In this document: piece after piece, positions 46,470 to 58,500 of the stretch
Layout of the letters: each line of letters opens with the position of its first letter
How positions within the stretch are numbered: position 1 is the stretch's first letter
NCBI RefSeq assembly: GCF_008035925.1
Contig: NZ_CP036264.1
Span: forward strand, 8,036,343 to 8,100,342
Direction of reading: 5' to 3'
Origin: Stieleria maiorica
GTDB taxonomy: Bacteria; Planctomycetota; Planctomycetia; Pirellulales; Pirellulaceae
DNA: 64,000 nucleotides
Translations under genes and position numbers: made by a program
The notes under the pieces: model-generated
What the model saw: only the letters and a program-made list of their open reading frames with translations
The model's database searches: none
Told to the model about the DNA's origin: nothing

Positions 46470-49013
46470 CTACACTGATTGTAGAACCGTTGCGAGCCGC
46501 TTTAGGAGTGGCTGCAGGTGGTCTTCGTATTTCTTCCAGGCTCCGACGGAAGACTGATAAAGGGGTTGACGCACCTGCAATTTGCTCGGAGTGCTGACCA
46601 CACGTTTGGTGTGTGTGAACTCCAAACACTGTCGATCCCATGGCAACCCGCAATAGGCGAGCACGCGTTTGGTTTGTGAGGGTTGATCCGTGACAAACTT
46701 TTCGTAGTTAACATCAAGGATGTTGATCGGAAGCACTTTCTTCCAATGTGCCATCATTCGATGATACTGGGTGAAGTAATCTGCGACCGCAATCAAGTCG
46801 CAGAACGGCCACGCAAGGTTTTGTTTATAGCACGAAACACAGACGTCGCGAGGATCTCGCGTGCAATGAATCACCCGTGCGTTTGGAAACAGTGTTGCGA
46901 TTAGACCCAGGTGACGAAAGTTGGTTGGCATCTTGTCGGTGATGTGTCTGTATCGTGAATTTCCACCCGCGGAGTTTGCCACGCGGTGCAGTCGTGTCAG
47001 GTATTGTGAGGCAAGTTCATTGGCCAGTGGTTTATCAATTTCTTTCGCCGAATAAGGGAAGGGGAGACCCGTTCTGCTTTTTCTCGTCAGGGAATTTGCG
47101 AGATCGGAGATGTCGTTCAATTCTCCGGCACCGTGCACGCAAGGATGACTCGCGAGCACCTGTTCGATCAAGGTTGTTCCGGACCGCGGCATCCCGACAA
47201 TAAAGATGGGGACGTCGCTTTCGGATCCGATCGGATGGTCATGAAAGTAACGTTCCGAAAAAACATCGATAATCGCGTCCGAAGCAACAAAGTCTCGGAC
47301 GGAGCCTGATTGATCGTGGCGGCTTTTGATCGCGTTCGCTTTTCGGTAGTGTTCGAACGCTTGGTCAGATTTCCTTTCTGATTCAAACTTTTTTGCCGCG
47401 GCAAAGTGCAGCATCATTCGTTGGCGCTGGTTCGGTTGCTTGCTTTCGAGCAGGGCGAGCAGTTGACGGAGCGATTGGAAAGAGTCGTCATCGTCTCCCA
47501 GGCATGCCAACTCGTAGTGTGCATCGCCGCACCACTCTTGAAGCTTGATCGTCTGCCTGAAGTGCGCTTTCGCGCTCGTCAAATCACCTGTTTCCAGTTT
47601 TGCCTTTCCAAGGTTTAGATGACTCGGGGCAAAAGTCGGGGCCAGGTGGATCGCGTGTTGGAGTTTCTCAATGGCTTTCTCGTGTTCACCGCTTCGAATC
47701 AGACCGACACCCCACGCGTCGTAAGTTTCCGCAGACGGATCCAGGTTGGCGGCTCGAGAAAAATGCTTGAGAGCACGGTCGACGAGTCCGTCCCGTTCCT
47801 TGAGATCCAGTTTCGCTCGATGCTGTGGAGTGAGTCTCGATGAAAGCACGAGACCGAGCAAAAGATGGGCGGGAACGGAATCTGGGTCCCGCTGAAGCAG
47901 CGACACACAGGCTCGCACCGTGGCGTCAATGCGATTGGCATGCTCGGATATCTCGGCGAGCCTCAGTAACGCCCTGTGATTGGCAGGGTCGTTGTTTATC
48001 AGGTCGCACAGCAGTGCGATCGCGTCGTCGTGGTTGCCACGTTCCGCTTCAATCTCTGCCAGTCGTTGGATCAATTCAGGAATCGGATTGTCCGCATTGC
48101 GCAGGTGACGACGGAGTATCTGGTACTCCTCGTCAACGAAGTTCCGTTGATGCAGGAGGCGGCAGAGATGAAGGAGTGCCTTCGGGTCTTCATCGATCGA
48201 CGCCGCCGTTCTGGCACACGTCAGGGCATCATCCCAACGCTGAAGGTGCGACAGACTGATCGACAGGTTCATCCAGCTGGCGACGCAGTTCGGCGCCAGT
48301 TGCGACGCGGCACTCAAATGCTGGACCGCTTTCTCGTGATCGCCTGACAACCCGAAAGCGATTCCCAGTTGAGTGTGAAGATCGGAGTTCGGTGGAGATT
48401 GTTTTAGCAACGGCAATAGAATCGCAACGGATTCGTCGGTGCGTGACTGGGCGTTTAAGACGCGTGCCAAATCAATCATGATTCGGGAATCTGTCTTGAT
48501 GTTCCCGTTTGGATCAAACAAACGCCTAAGACAGCGTTCGGCGAGCTTCCAGTCCTGGTTTTCCATCGCAAGCCTTCCCAGGTCCAGGTAGGGGCTTGGA
48601 GGCATCGGTGATAGTAACGCGGCGTTTGCAATGCTCGATTCCGCTTCGGCGACGTCACCCATGCGGTAGAGCGAAATGCCGAGATTCCGATGCGCTTCGG
48701 GAGAGGGTTGAATCGCGATGGAATCACGGAAGTGGTTCGCGGCGCATTCCCATCGTTTTCGTGCAAGTTCCACCACGCCCAAGCTGTTGTGCAAGATGGC
48801 GGAGGATGGCATCAGGTTAACGGCAGTCGCTACCAAGTCGTACGCTTCGTCATGTTTCTCCTCTTCGTGCATTAGCAGGCCGAGGAGATGCAGTGCATCG
48901 ACCTTGTCTTTATTCTGCTCAATCAGCCGTACATAAATCTGCTTTGCTTGGTCCGATTTGCCGGCTTGATGAAAGGCAAGCCCCTGTTGGATCGACACGT
49001 CAAATTGTTCCAT
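46470..49013 (-). CDS. TPR-sulfotransferase fusion protein
   Basis: An 847-aa protein. Residues about 1-560 are tetratricopeptide repeats (for example FHQAGKSDQAKQIYVRLIEQ, ILHNSLGVVELARKRWECAA, TYDAWGVGLIRSGEHEKAIE). The C-terminal third (about 600-847) is a PAPS-dependent sulfotransferase. The 5'-phosphosulfate loop is FIVGMPRSGTTLIEQVLASH (about 605-624) and the 3'-phosphate segment is HCTRDPRDVCVSCY (about 722). This resembles TPR-sulfotransferases that modify proteins or glycans in other bacteria; the acceptor here is unknown. No signal peptide is seen. I start at ATG 49013, but 49184 is possible. It is divergent from the giant surface-protein gene, which is a possible acceptor. Confidence 0.92.
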   Translation of the reverse strand: MEQFDVSIQQGLAFHQAGKSDQAKQIYVRLIEQNKDKVDALHLLGLLMHEEEKHDEAYDLVATAVNLMPSSAILHNSLGVVELARKRWECAANHFRDSIAIQPSPEAHRNLGISLYRMGDVAEAESSIANAALLSPMPPSPYLDLGRLAMENQDWKLAERCLRRLFDPNGNIKTDSRIMIDLARVLNAQSRTDESVAILLPLLKQSPPNSDLHTQLGIAFGLSGDHEKAVQHLSAASQLAPNCVASWMNLSISLSHLQRWDDALTCARTAASIDEDPKALLHLCRLLHQRNFVDEEYQILRRHLRNADNPIPELIQRLAEIEAERGNHDDAIALLCDLINNDPANHRALLRLAEISEHANRIDATVRACVSLLQRDPDSVPAHLLLGLVLSSRLTPQHRAKLDLKERDGLVDRALKHFSRAANLDPSAETYDAWGVGLIRSGEHEKAIEKLQHAIHLAPTFAPSHLNLGKAKLETGDLTSAKAHFRQTIKLQEWCGDAHYELACLGDDDDSFQSLRQLLALLESKQPNQRQRMMLHFAAAKKFESERKSDQAFEHYRKANAIKSRHDQSGSVRDFVASDAIIDVFSERYFHDHPIGSESDVPIFIVGMPRSGTTLIEQVLASHPCVHGAGELNDISDLANSLTRKSRTGLPFPYSAKEIDKPLANELASQYLTRLHRVANSAGGNSRYRHITDKMPTNFRHLGLIATLFPNARVIHCTRDPRDVCVSCYKQNLAWPFCDLIAVADYFTQYHRMMAHWKKVLPINILDVNYEKFVTDQPSQTKRVLAYCGLPWDRQCLEFTHTKRVVSTPSKLQVRQPLYQSSVGAWKKYEDHLQPLLKRLATVLQSV

Positions 49014-49553
49014 GCATTCGAATGATATCGAGCGATCGAAATCGCGATCTATCACCTGGTTGGATGAAACCGTTCGCCAGAACTCGCCCGCAGATATTGA
49101 TGCGTCGGCGATTGTAACGGCCACGATCGCGGGAATCAATTTGCAGTTTCTTACCGGAAAATGGTTGATTGGGGCGTGGAGCATCCCCTACATTCAGGCC
49201 GCAACATGTGAGCGGCACCTTGATTCGACGAATCGCGATGAGTATCGCTCCCTGTGACGATTGAGTTCATGCACACAGACGATCGGGGGTAGGCGATGTC
49301 TGAGTAATCGCGTTGGAACTGCAGATTCGTTCGAATCGTTCAATCTCTTGTCTTATCACAGATTCCTGAAATCTTGATCAGCCGACCTTCTGAGTTTGGC
49401 TGTGAAATTGGGGCTAATTCTCTTTGGCGCTAGGGCGTCGATCCATGCTTCGTTGGTGCGTCACGGACTGATCGTGTCTGGTCGATCGCAATGCCAACGA
49501 ATCCGGTCGGCGCGACGATTTTGGGGTTCACTCGCACAGAGGCGGTATTATCG
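49014..49553. other. divergent region upstream of the giant gene
   Basis: A 540-bp region between the TPR-sulfotransferase and the giant surface protein. It is comparatively AT-rich between about 49260 and 49440 and should hold the promoters for both. I see no repeats. The giant frame is open from 49434, so an ATG at 49491 could add 21 residues to it. Confidence 0.5.
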
Positions 49554-52500
49554 GTGACCCAAAAAAAGAACACGTGGCGATTGCGTCTATTGTGTCGAAA
49601 GCGGGACAAGCGTCGAGCCGTCGATCAGCATCGGCGGAAGCTGCTCTCCGAATCGCTGGAGCAACGGCAATTGTTGGCGGCCGATGGACCCGGAGATGAC
49701 TTGGCATCGGCTCAAGTGATCACACTCCAGGCCAACACGCTCGTGGAGACCGATGCGACCTTGGGGGACGGTGACTATGGTTCAGCCGATGTCGATTTGT
49801 TCAAAGTCGATCTGACGGCTGGCCAATCCGTGAATGTCGATGTGGACGCGTACTACTTCGACGACGGCACGGGGAACTTTTCGTTCAACAGTTACTTGCG
49901 CGTCTTCGATTCCTTCGGAACGGAACTGGCCAGCAATGATGATATGTTGTCGTCCAACGACTACCAGGGATTCAGCTATGACAGCTACCTGACGTTCACG
50001 CCCAGCGCGACCGGATCGTACTACATCGGCGTGACCGCCAACGGCAATACGAGCTATGACCCGACGATCCAAGGATCCGGGTACTACTCCGGGACGGGCG
50101 CATATAAGTTGCAATTGACCGCCCAGGCGGCGCCGGAGCCTTCGGTTGGCGTCGGCGACGTGGTGATCAGTGAAGACGGCGGATTTGTCGTCTTCGATGT
50201 CACCTTGAGTGAAGCGGTCGCGGCAGCGGTGACGCTCGATTACACCACCGTTGACGGAACCGCGACGGCACCGGGTGACTACACGACTGTGTCTGGTTCG
50301 CTGACGTTTGCGGCTGGCGAAGTGAGCAAGACGGTCAGCGTGCCGATCGCAAACGACGCGATGGAGGAACCCGACGAAACGTTTGATTTGGTCATTTCGA
50401 ACGTCGTCGGCGTGACGGTGAACGACTCGACCGGAACCGCGACGATCGCCAACGACGATTTACCGCCCGGTGATCCCCCCGGTGATCGCTTGCAGGACGC
50501 CCTGGCAGTCAGCCTGCCGCCCGACACGCTTGTGGAGACCGATGCGACCTTGGGTGACGGCAACTATGGTTCCGCCGATGTCGATCTGTTCAAAGTCGAT
50601 CTGACGGCTGGCCAAACCGTGAATGTTGATGTGGATGCCTACTACTTCGACGACGGCACGGGGAATTTTTCGTTCAACAGCTACTTGCGCGTCTTCGATT
50701 CCTCCGGAACGGAACTGGCCAGCAACGACGACATGCTTTCGTCCAACGACTACCAGGGCTTCAGCTATGACAGCTACCTGACGTTCACGCCCAGCGCGAC
50801 CGGATCGTACTACATCGGTGTGACCGCCAACGGCAATACGAGCTATGACCCGACGATCCAAGGGTCCGGGTACTACTCCGGGACCGGCGCATACAAGTTG
50901 CAATTGACCGCCCAGGCGGCGCCGGGGCCTTCGATTAGCGTCGGTGACGTGGTGATCAGTGAGGACGGGGGAAATGCCGTCTTCGATGTCACCTTGAGTG
51001 AAGCGGCCTCGGCAGCGGTGACGCTCGATTACACCACCGTTGACGGAACCGCGACGGCACCGGGTGACTACACGACAGTGTCTGGTTCGCTGACGTTTGC
51101 GGCTGGCGAAGTGAGCAAGACGGTCAGCGTGCCGATCGCAAACGACGCGATGGAGGAACCCGACGAAACGTTTGATTTGGTCATTTCGAACGTCGTCGGC
51201 GTGGCGGTGAACGACTCGACCGGAACCGCGACGATCGCCAACGACGATTTACCGCCCGGTGATCCCCCCGGTGATCGCTTGCAGGACGCCCTGGCAGTCA
51301 GCCTGCCGCCCGACACGCTCGTAAAGACCGATGCGACCTTGGGTGACGGCAACTATGGTTCAGCCGATGTCGATTTGTTCAAAATCGATCTGACGGCTGG
51401 CCAAACCGTGAATGTTGATGTGGATGCCTACTACTTCGACGACGGCACGGGGAATTTTTCGTTCAACAGCTACTTGCGCGTCTTCGATTCCTCCGGAACG
51501 GAACTGGCCAGCAACGACGACATGCTTTCGTCCAACGACTACCAGGGATTCAGCTATGACAGCTACCTGACGTTCACACCCAGCGCGACCGGATCGTACT
51601 ACATCGGCGTGACCGCCAACGGCAACACGAGCTATGACCCGACGATCCAAGGGGCCGGTACATCGAGTGGCACTGGCAATTATCGTCTGCAGTTGCTCGC
51701 CGAGTCGCCGGCAATTCCGACCATCGACGTCAGCGACGTTTCCATCGTTGAAAGTTCAGGACTGATCAGTTTCCAGATCACGTTGAGCGCGTCGAGTGCG
51801 AGTCCCGTGACCGTCGACTATGCCACGGCGGACGGATCGGCGGTTGCTCCGGATGACTATTCGACGCAAACGGGGACCCTGACCTTCAGCCCCGGCCAGA
51901 CGAGCAAGTTGGTGAATGTCTCGGTGGGCGACGACAATGTGGTTGAAGGGGATGAATCATTCACATTTTCACTGTCTAACCCGAGTGGCGGAACGGTCGG
52001 AAACGGATCCGCCGTGGGAACGATCCAAAACGACGATTTTTCGACCATTCCTCAGCTGAGCGTAAACGACGTCTCGGTCAACGAAGCTGGAACGACGGCG
52101 ACGTTCACCGTGTCACTGGACATCAGCGATGCCGGTCCGATCACGGTCGACTATGGGACCAGCGACGGCAGTGCATCCGCGGGGGCGGACTACGCCGCCG
52201 CGACCGGAACGTTGACTTTCCCCGCTGGCACAACCAGCCGGACCTTCGACGTGTCGATTACCGACGATTCAGACATCGAAAACGAGGAATCGTTTCATGT
52301 GACGCTTTCCAACGTGACCGGCAACGCGCAGCTGCTTGACCAGACCGGAGTGGGCGTGATCGTCGACAACGACGTTCCGCCCATTTTCGTTGTCGTCTCC
52401 GATCCCTCCGCGTCGGAGCGATTTGCGTCGCAGGAGAGCGATCGTGGACAGTTCCGCATTGTGTTGAGCGAGGCGTTCAATACGGAAGCCGTTGTCACCT

Positions 52501-55500
52501 ACACACTCGCCGGAACGGCAACCCCTGGCATCGACTATGAATCGCTGACCGGAACAGCGATCATACCTGCCGGGCGGCGTGAAACCGTGATCGACATCGA
52601 TGTCATCTACGACGGGGTTTCTGAGGCCGATGAAACGGTCACGATCACATTGGATCAGATCAGCCTGGAGGGGATTCCGATCGGCGCAAACAACTCCGCG
52701 ACGATCATCATTGCCAATCAGGATCGTCCCAACCAGGCGCCCAGGGCGGAGGCAAACTACTTCTCGATCTATCGGGATCAACCCCTGGTCGTTTCCGCCG
52801 ACGGATATTTGGAAAACGATTCTGATCACGAAGGCGACCCTCTGAGCTCCCAGCTGGTTTCAAAACCTCGTTATGGAACGCTGACCGATGCCGGTGACGG
52901 ATCGTTCCATTATCAGCCGTATCCTGGCTTCTTTGGGGTTGATTCTTTCCGGTACCGTGCCTTCGACGGCCGCGACTACAGTCACCCGGCGACCGTTGAC
53001 ATCGAAGTGATCGAATCCGAGCCGACCGTGCTGGACCTGGAGGAAAAACTGACGCCGATTGTGGTTAACGCGTATGGCGAAAGCACCGATCCGAATGCGA
53101 TGACACTGCGCAACGCGATCGCACTTGCCAACGCCAATGGCCCGTCAAAGGACATCATCGAGTTTGCCCTCGCGGTGGAGAATCCACAGGTGCGGTTGTC
53201 CAACGGCGAAATCACGATCGCATCGGATCTGGAGATTCGGGGAGGTGATTTTCCTGTCGAGGTGTGGACGGACGATGAATCCAGGTTGTTCAAGATTGAG
53301 GCGGGATTCAGCGTTGCCATCAGCGATCTGGTGATCGCCCACCGCGAAGCACCATCGGGACAGATTCCGATACTACAGGGAGACGATGGCGCGGGCATTC
53401 TGAATCGAGGCGATCTGACATTGGAGCGGGTCCATCTGACCGAGCACCATACGACGACCGGCCTGGGCGGCGCACTGTTCAACGATAACGGTGCGTCGTT
53501 AACACTGACGCAAAGCACGTTGTCGGACAGTTCAGCCTCGATGGGCGGCGGACTCTACAACGCGGACGGCGGTTCCGTGATCGTCAATACGTCGACCGTC
53601 TCATCCAACGCGGCAGGCTCGTGGGGCGGCGGTGTCTACAACGCCGGCGACGCGGAAATCATCGCGTCGACGATCGCCTATAACACGGCAAATACCGCCG
53701 CCAACCTTGCCGCCGTCTCACTGGCGAGTCTGTCGAACACGATCCTGGTGTCCGACCCCTGTTTTGCTGACGTGGAACAGAGCACGATCGAATCGAACGG
53801 CGGAAACCTGGTGGGTGTCGTGAAGACGTCGACCGGATTTGACGCCGCGCTGGAGGATCAGATCGGCAGCGCAGCAGCACCGCTGGATGCAAAACTGAGC
53901 GAATTGCAGGACAACGGCGGAGTGGCTCCCACGCACATGTTGTTGCCGGGCAGTCCCGCCATCGACGCGGGGACCGACATCCATCACTTCGTCGACCAGC
54001 GCGGTGCCGAGCGAACACTGGACGGACTGGAACACGATGCGCTGGGCGATTCGGTCGCTCGCGTTGATATCGGCGCCGTCGAGTTTGGCACGTTCTTCGT
54101 CGAACCTCTGGAAGACAATACCGGTTGGTCGTTGGATGCGGGCGACATGACGGATCTGGGCGATGGTCGTGTCGACGTCGATTTGCAGACGCCGGGCGAT
54201 CAAATCACGCTGCGGGCCGCCATCCAGGAACTCAATGCGCTGGCCGGGCACGCCAACGACTTCGGTTCGATCCAAGGGGTTTTCGAGGGCGCCATCCTGT
54301 TCGACCACGTCGCCAGTCCCACCTGGTATCAGATCAAGAAAGAAGGGAATCAGGAGGATTCCGCTGCAACGGGCGACCTGGACATTTACGGCGATGTCAG
54401 CATTCGCGGATCGATGAATCGGAGCGGCCAGTCGTCCATCATCGTGAACGGCCCCTGGGACGGCACCACGGTGACTGCCTTTTCAGACGAGATCGGACAG
54501 TACATTGTTCCACACCGACTCGATCGTCTCTTCCACCTGCATCCCGGATCCCGAGTCGATTTCGAAGACATCGAGCTGCGGAGGGGGTCGGCGGTCTTCG
54601 AGGACGGCACCGGATCTGGCGGTGCGGTGCTCAATCAAGAGGCGGATCTGTACGTTCGCAATTCGAAAATTGCAGGAAGCTACGCCCAATACGGCGCCGG
54701 CGTCTACACGGTCGGAGGAACCTCCCATCTGGACCGAGACACCATTCTGTCGGGCAACCTCGGTGCCAATGGCGCCGCGGCGTATCTTGATTCGGGAGAA
54801 TTGACGGTCTCCGATAGCGACGTTGTTTACAACTTGATGACGCGCCGGGGAGGTGGATTTTATGTCAAGGATGGGGATCTGCTGATTCATGAAAAGACAT
54901 TGATCACCGGACAGGGGACCGATCGGGCCTTCGGCGAGAACCTGCCCAACGGGCACGCCGGCGGTGATCTGATGGCCGAAGGCGTGGCCCTCTATGTCGA
55001 AGGGGGTGAGGTGCGTTTCGATGATTCCTCCGTCTATAAAAACGACTACGATACCGACTCGTATGAGGCGGAACTGCTCCAAGGTCTTCTCGCCGGTTAC
55101 GCGGATAGCTTGTACTCGACGACCAGCGAGATCCTGATCGAACCGTCGGGCAGCTTCAAGTCGCAGGATTCCTATTTCGGCGAATCAAATTCGTTCGTCA
55201 TGGGATCTCGGTTCACGAGCATCGTCTCCTCCGGAAACGTTGAAGTGAACCGAGGGTTGTTTGACGGGACGACCAAGGTGATCACGAACTACCGTACCGG
55301 CAAGGCGCTGATCGAAAACTCGCACATCACGGGCAACCGTGGATGGGCGGCCGATGCCTTGATCGTCGATTGGGCGTACCTTGCCGAAGACGCTCCCAGC
55401 GGTCACACCTACGAAACGGCCCCGATCACGGATGCCCACGTTCACAATTACGGTGGCGAACTCACGTTTCTCAATACCGTCGTCGATGGAGGTTCGGTGG

Positions 55501-58500
55501 ATGCGGGAGGGTTCTTTGCGATCGTCAACCGCGGGCACGACGGCGTGATGAACATCATTGATTCGACCATCGCGAATGTGATGTCGCATGATGCGCCGAC
55601 GATCTACAACCGCGACAGCGAACTCAACCTGCTCAATTCAACGATTCACACGACGTCCAACGAAATCGAGTATCGTTGGATCGGCGCGGTCCAGCACTTT
55701 GGGCACGGCGAATACCTGGCGTCCACCGATCCGCTCGTCGCACGACTGGCCGTTGAAGCTTCGCCCGGCCAGGTCGACGGGCAAGGTAATCCATACTTGG
55801 AATTGGTCGATGCCGGCCCGTTTTTCGGGCGTCAGCTACCGATGGACGTTTTCATCCGCGGCGAACCGGTCACGATCACCGGCGTGGACTTTCAGGCGAA
55901 TACGGTGACCGTCGATTCGATCCCGAGAGTCTTGTTCGCCGGATCGACCCTTCAGCAGGCCATCGTCATTGAAAGCGATCGAGTCGGTGTGGAAGATGAA
56001 ACGAAACTCGTGGATGTGGGCCGACTGTCGCTCAGCCAGGAGGTCGGTGAGGACGATCGGACGTTGTATTTACACGATACGATCGAACTGACGGTGTTCG
56101 ATCTGCCCATGGAAGTTGTGATCAACGATGAGCGGATGACCATTATCGACGTCAACCACACGAACCGTTCAATTGACGTTGATCGCGTCTTTCCCGTTCG
56201 ACACGAAGCCGAATCAGCGGTCGTCGTGCACAACGAATTCGCGACCCAAATGGTGATCGACAACCTCGACCAGATACTGCAACATGAGTTGCCGATGGAC
56301 GTTTACGTCGCGGTGTATGACCGAGCCAATGTCGCCTATCGCGCCGACGGCTACGGGCCGAACCGGGGGCACGACGCTCTGGAGCCGGATTATGTGTTGA
56401 CCGAAGACTATCGTCTGCTGCACTCGGAAGCCCAGGTCGGCAATACACACCTGATTCACGCCAATGTGCGGGCGGCCGAAGTGATGACCATCACCGCCAT
56501 CGATCCGCTCACCGGAGTCGCCGACATCCAACGCGGTCGGCAGGGCACCGTCCCGATCCGCTTCGATCAAGCCGCGCACATTTGGGGGATCCCCGGCGCG
56601 CTGACCATTTCCGGGACGACCTTCTCCGGAAACGCGATGGGGGACCACCTCTTTACCGGAACCGATCGGGTCTACAGCGGATCGTACGCACACCCGGACG
56701 AACACGATCGCACCCAGTCGATCATTCGCACGGAGGTTGCCGAATTCGCGCCGCCCACGGTGATCGAGAACAGCACGATTGCCGGTAGCGAAACATGGGG
56801 CCCCTTTGCGTCGATCTGGACCGACCGGACGTCGCTGTACACCGGTGCGCAGCCGCGCCGCTATGACACCTATCATCTGGTGGTCCATGGCGACGATCGG
56901 TCCATCGACCTCGATGATCGGTTCGCCGACGAAGTCCGTAGCCTGACGCTGGAAAACAATGTCTTGGCCGATTCGAAATTCCGGCTCAGCGAGCAGGAGT
57001 TGGCACATCTGTTGGAATTGGAAGACGGCCAACTGCACCTGAATTTCATCGAGAGCAAAGCGCACGAGATCGGTTATTCGCCGGATGTCGATCCGGATTA
57101 CCGGCCGCAGGCGGTCGACATTGACATTCCCGGTGGCGACGCGGGGGAAACCGATGGCGTCGACGATGGCGAGCCGGGGGGAGGAGGAGGAGGAGATACC
57201 GGCGGTGATTCAAACGCCCACAACACGTTACTTGCCGATGGACAGGTCGACACCCTGCAGGCAAGCCCGTTTCGCCTGGTGGACGACCTTCCCCGGCTCG
57301 ACCTGGTGATCAGTGACAACGAGTCGCAAACGCATTTTTCGTCGACGGGAACCCCCGAGGGGATCTTCGAATTCCACGCGGACGCCTTCGGACGTGATCG
57401 GCTGGTGTTCGACGCCAACGACCCGGCCAGTTTGGCGCAGTGGCGTTTCGACAACCTCCATCCCGCACCGGAACAACTGGCGTCTGACTACGCCGTGTTG
57501 GCAAGTTTCGTAGGCGGCATTGAGACGAGTTTCCACGCGCGCGTGATCGTCGACCAGGCGTACAATCGCCGCGTATACCAACACCTTGACGGACCAGACT
57601 GGCGTGATCGCTACCCAGACGTTGGCGTGCCTTTTGTTGAAACACGGTGGATCCAATGGGATGGCCCGGATGCCCAGGGCAACAGTCTGATCACCGTCGA
57701 CAAAGCGGTCTTGCCGCCGGACAAATACATCCAGATCAGCGCCAGCATTTACGAGGTCCTGAGTGTTGTCGATAATCAGGATGCCACAGAAACCTATCAA
57801 GTGACGCCGGCGGATCCCGCCAGCGTGGATCTTCCCGACCTGTTTTACGGTCAACTGCAAAGCAACAGTGTGCTGCATCTGGAGCGTGTCCCGCCCGTTG
57901 AAGTCGAGTTGCCATTGCTGGCCGATGTGGACGCCTCGGCGACCAGCATCCTGGTTCGCGAATCGAACGTCTTGCCCGACAGAATCGTGCGTATCGAGCA
58001 TGAGGTGCTGGAGGTCGTTGGCGTCACCGATCTGGGTGACCGAACGCATCGCTACGACGTCGTCCGGGGCGTTGATGGGACCATGGCGGTGAGCCATACC
58101 ACGGACCAGGAGGTTGTACTGGTCAACCGCTTGCTGCCGATGGAATTCGAAACGCGTTTGCAGCAGGGTATCGATGCCTCGACCAACGTCCTGGTCGTCA
58201 ATGAAACCCGTCTGCATCCAGGCGAAGTGATCCGGATCGGCGAGGAAGAGATGATCGTTGCCGGGATCATCGATCGCGACAGCGGCAACCACACGTACCA
58301 AGTCGTTCGTGGCGTAAACTTTACAACGCCCGTCAGCCACTCCACCGGCGCCATCCTCACCTCACTACAGGGTAAGCTGCCTCGTAGCATCAATCGCGGA
58401 TCGTGGCAGTTGGACACGGCCGTCGATCACCAGGCTACCGTCGTCTACCTGGGGGGCGCTTCTGCCGCGGTCACTGGCCAGTACTTGAGGATCGGCGACG

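Noticed and set aside
52269-57065. Several minus-strand frames of 180-280 residues under the giant gene
   Set aside because: All are antisense to one uninterrupted frame with recognisable Calx-beta and beta-helix domains.
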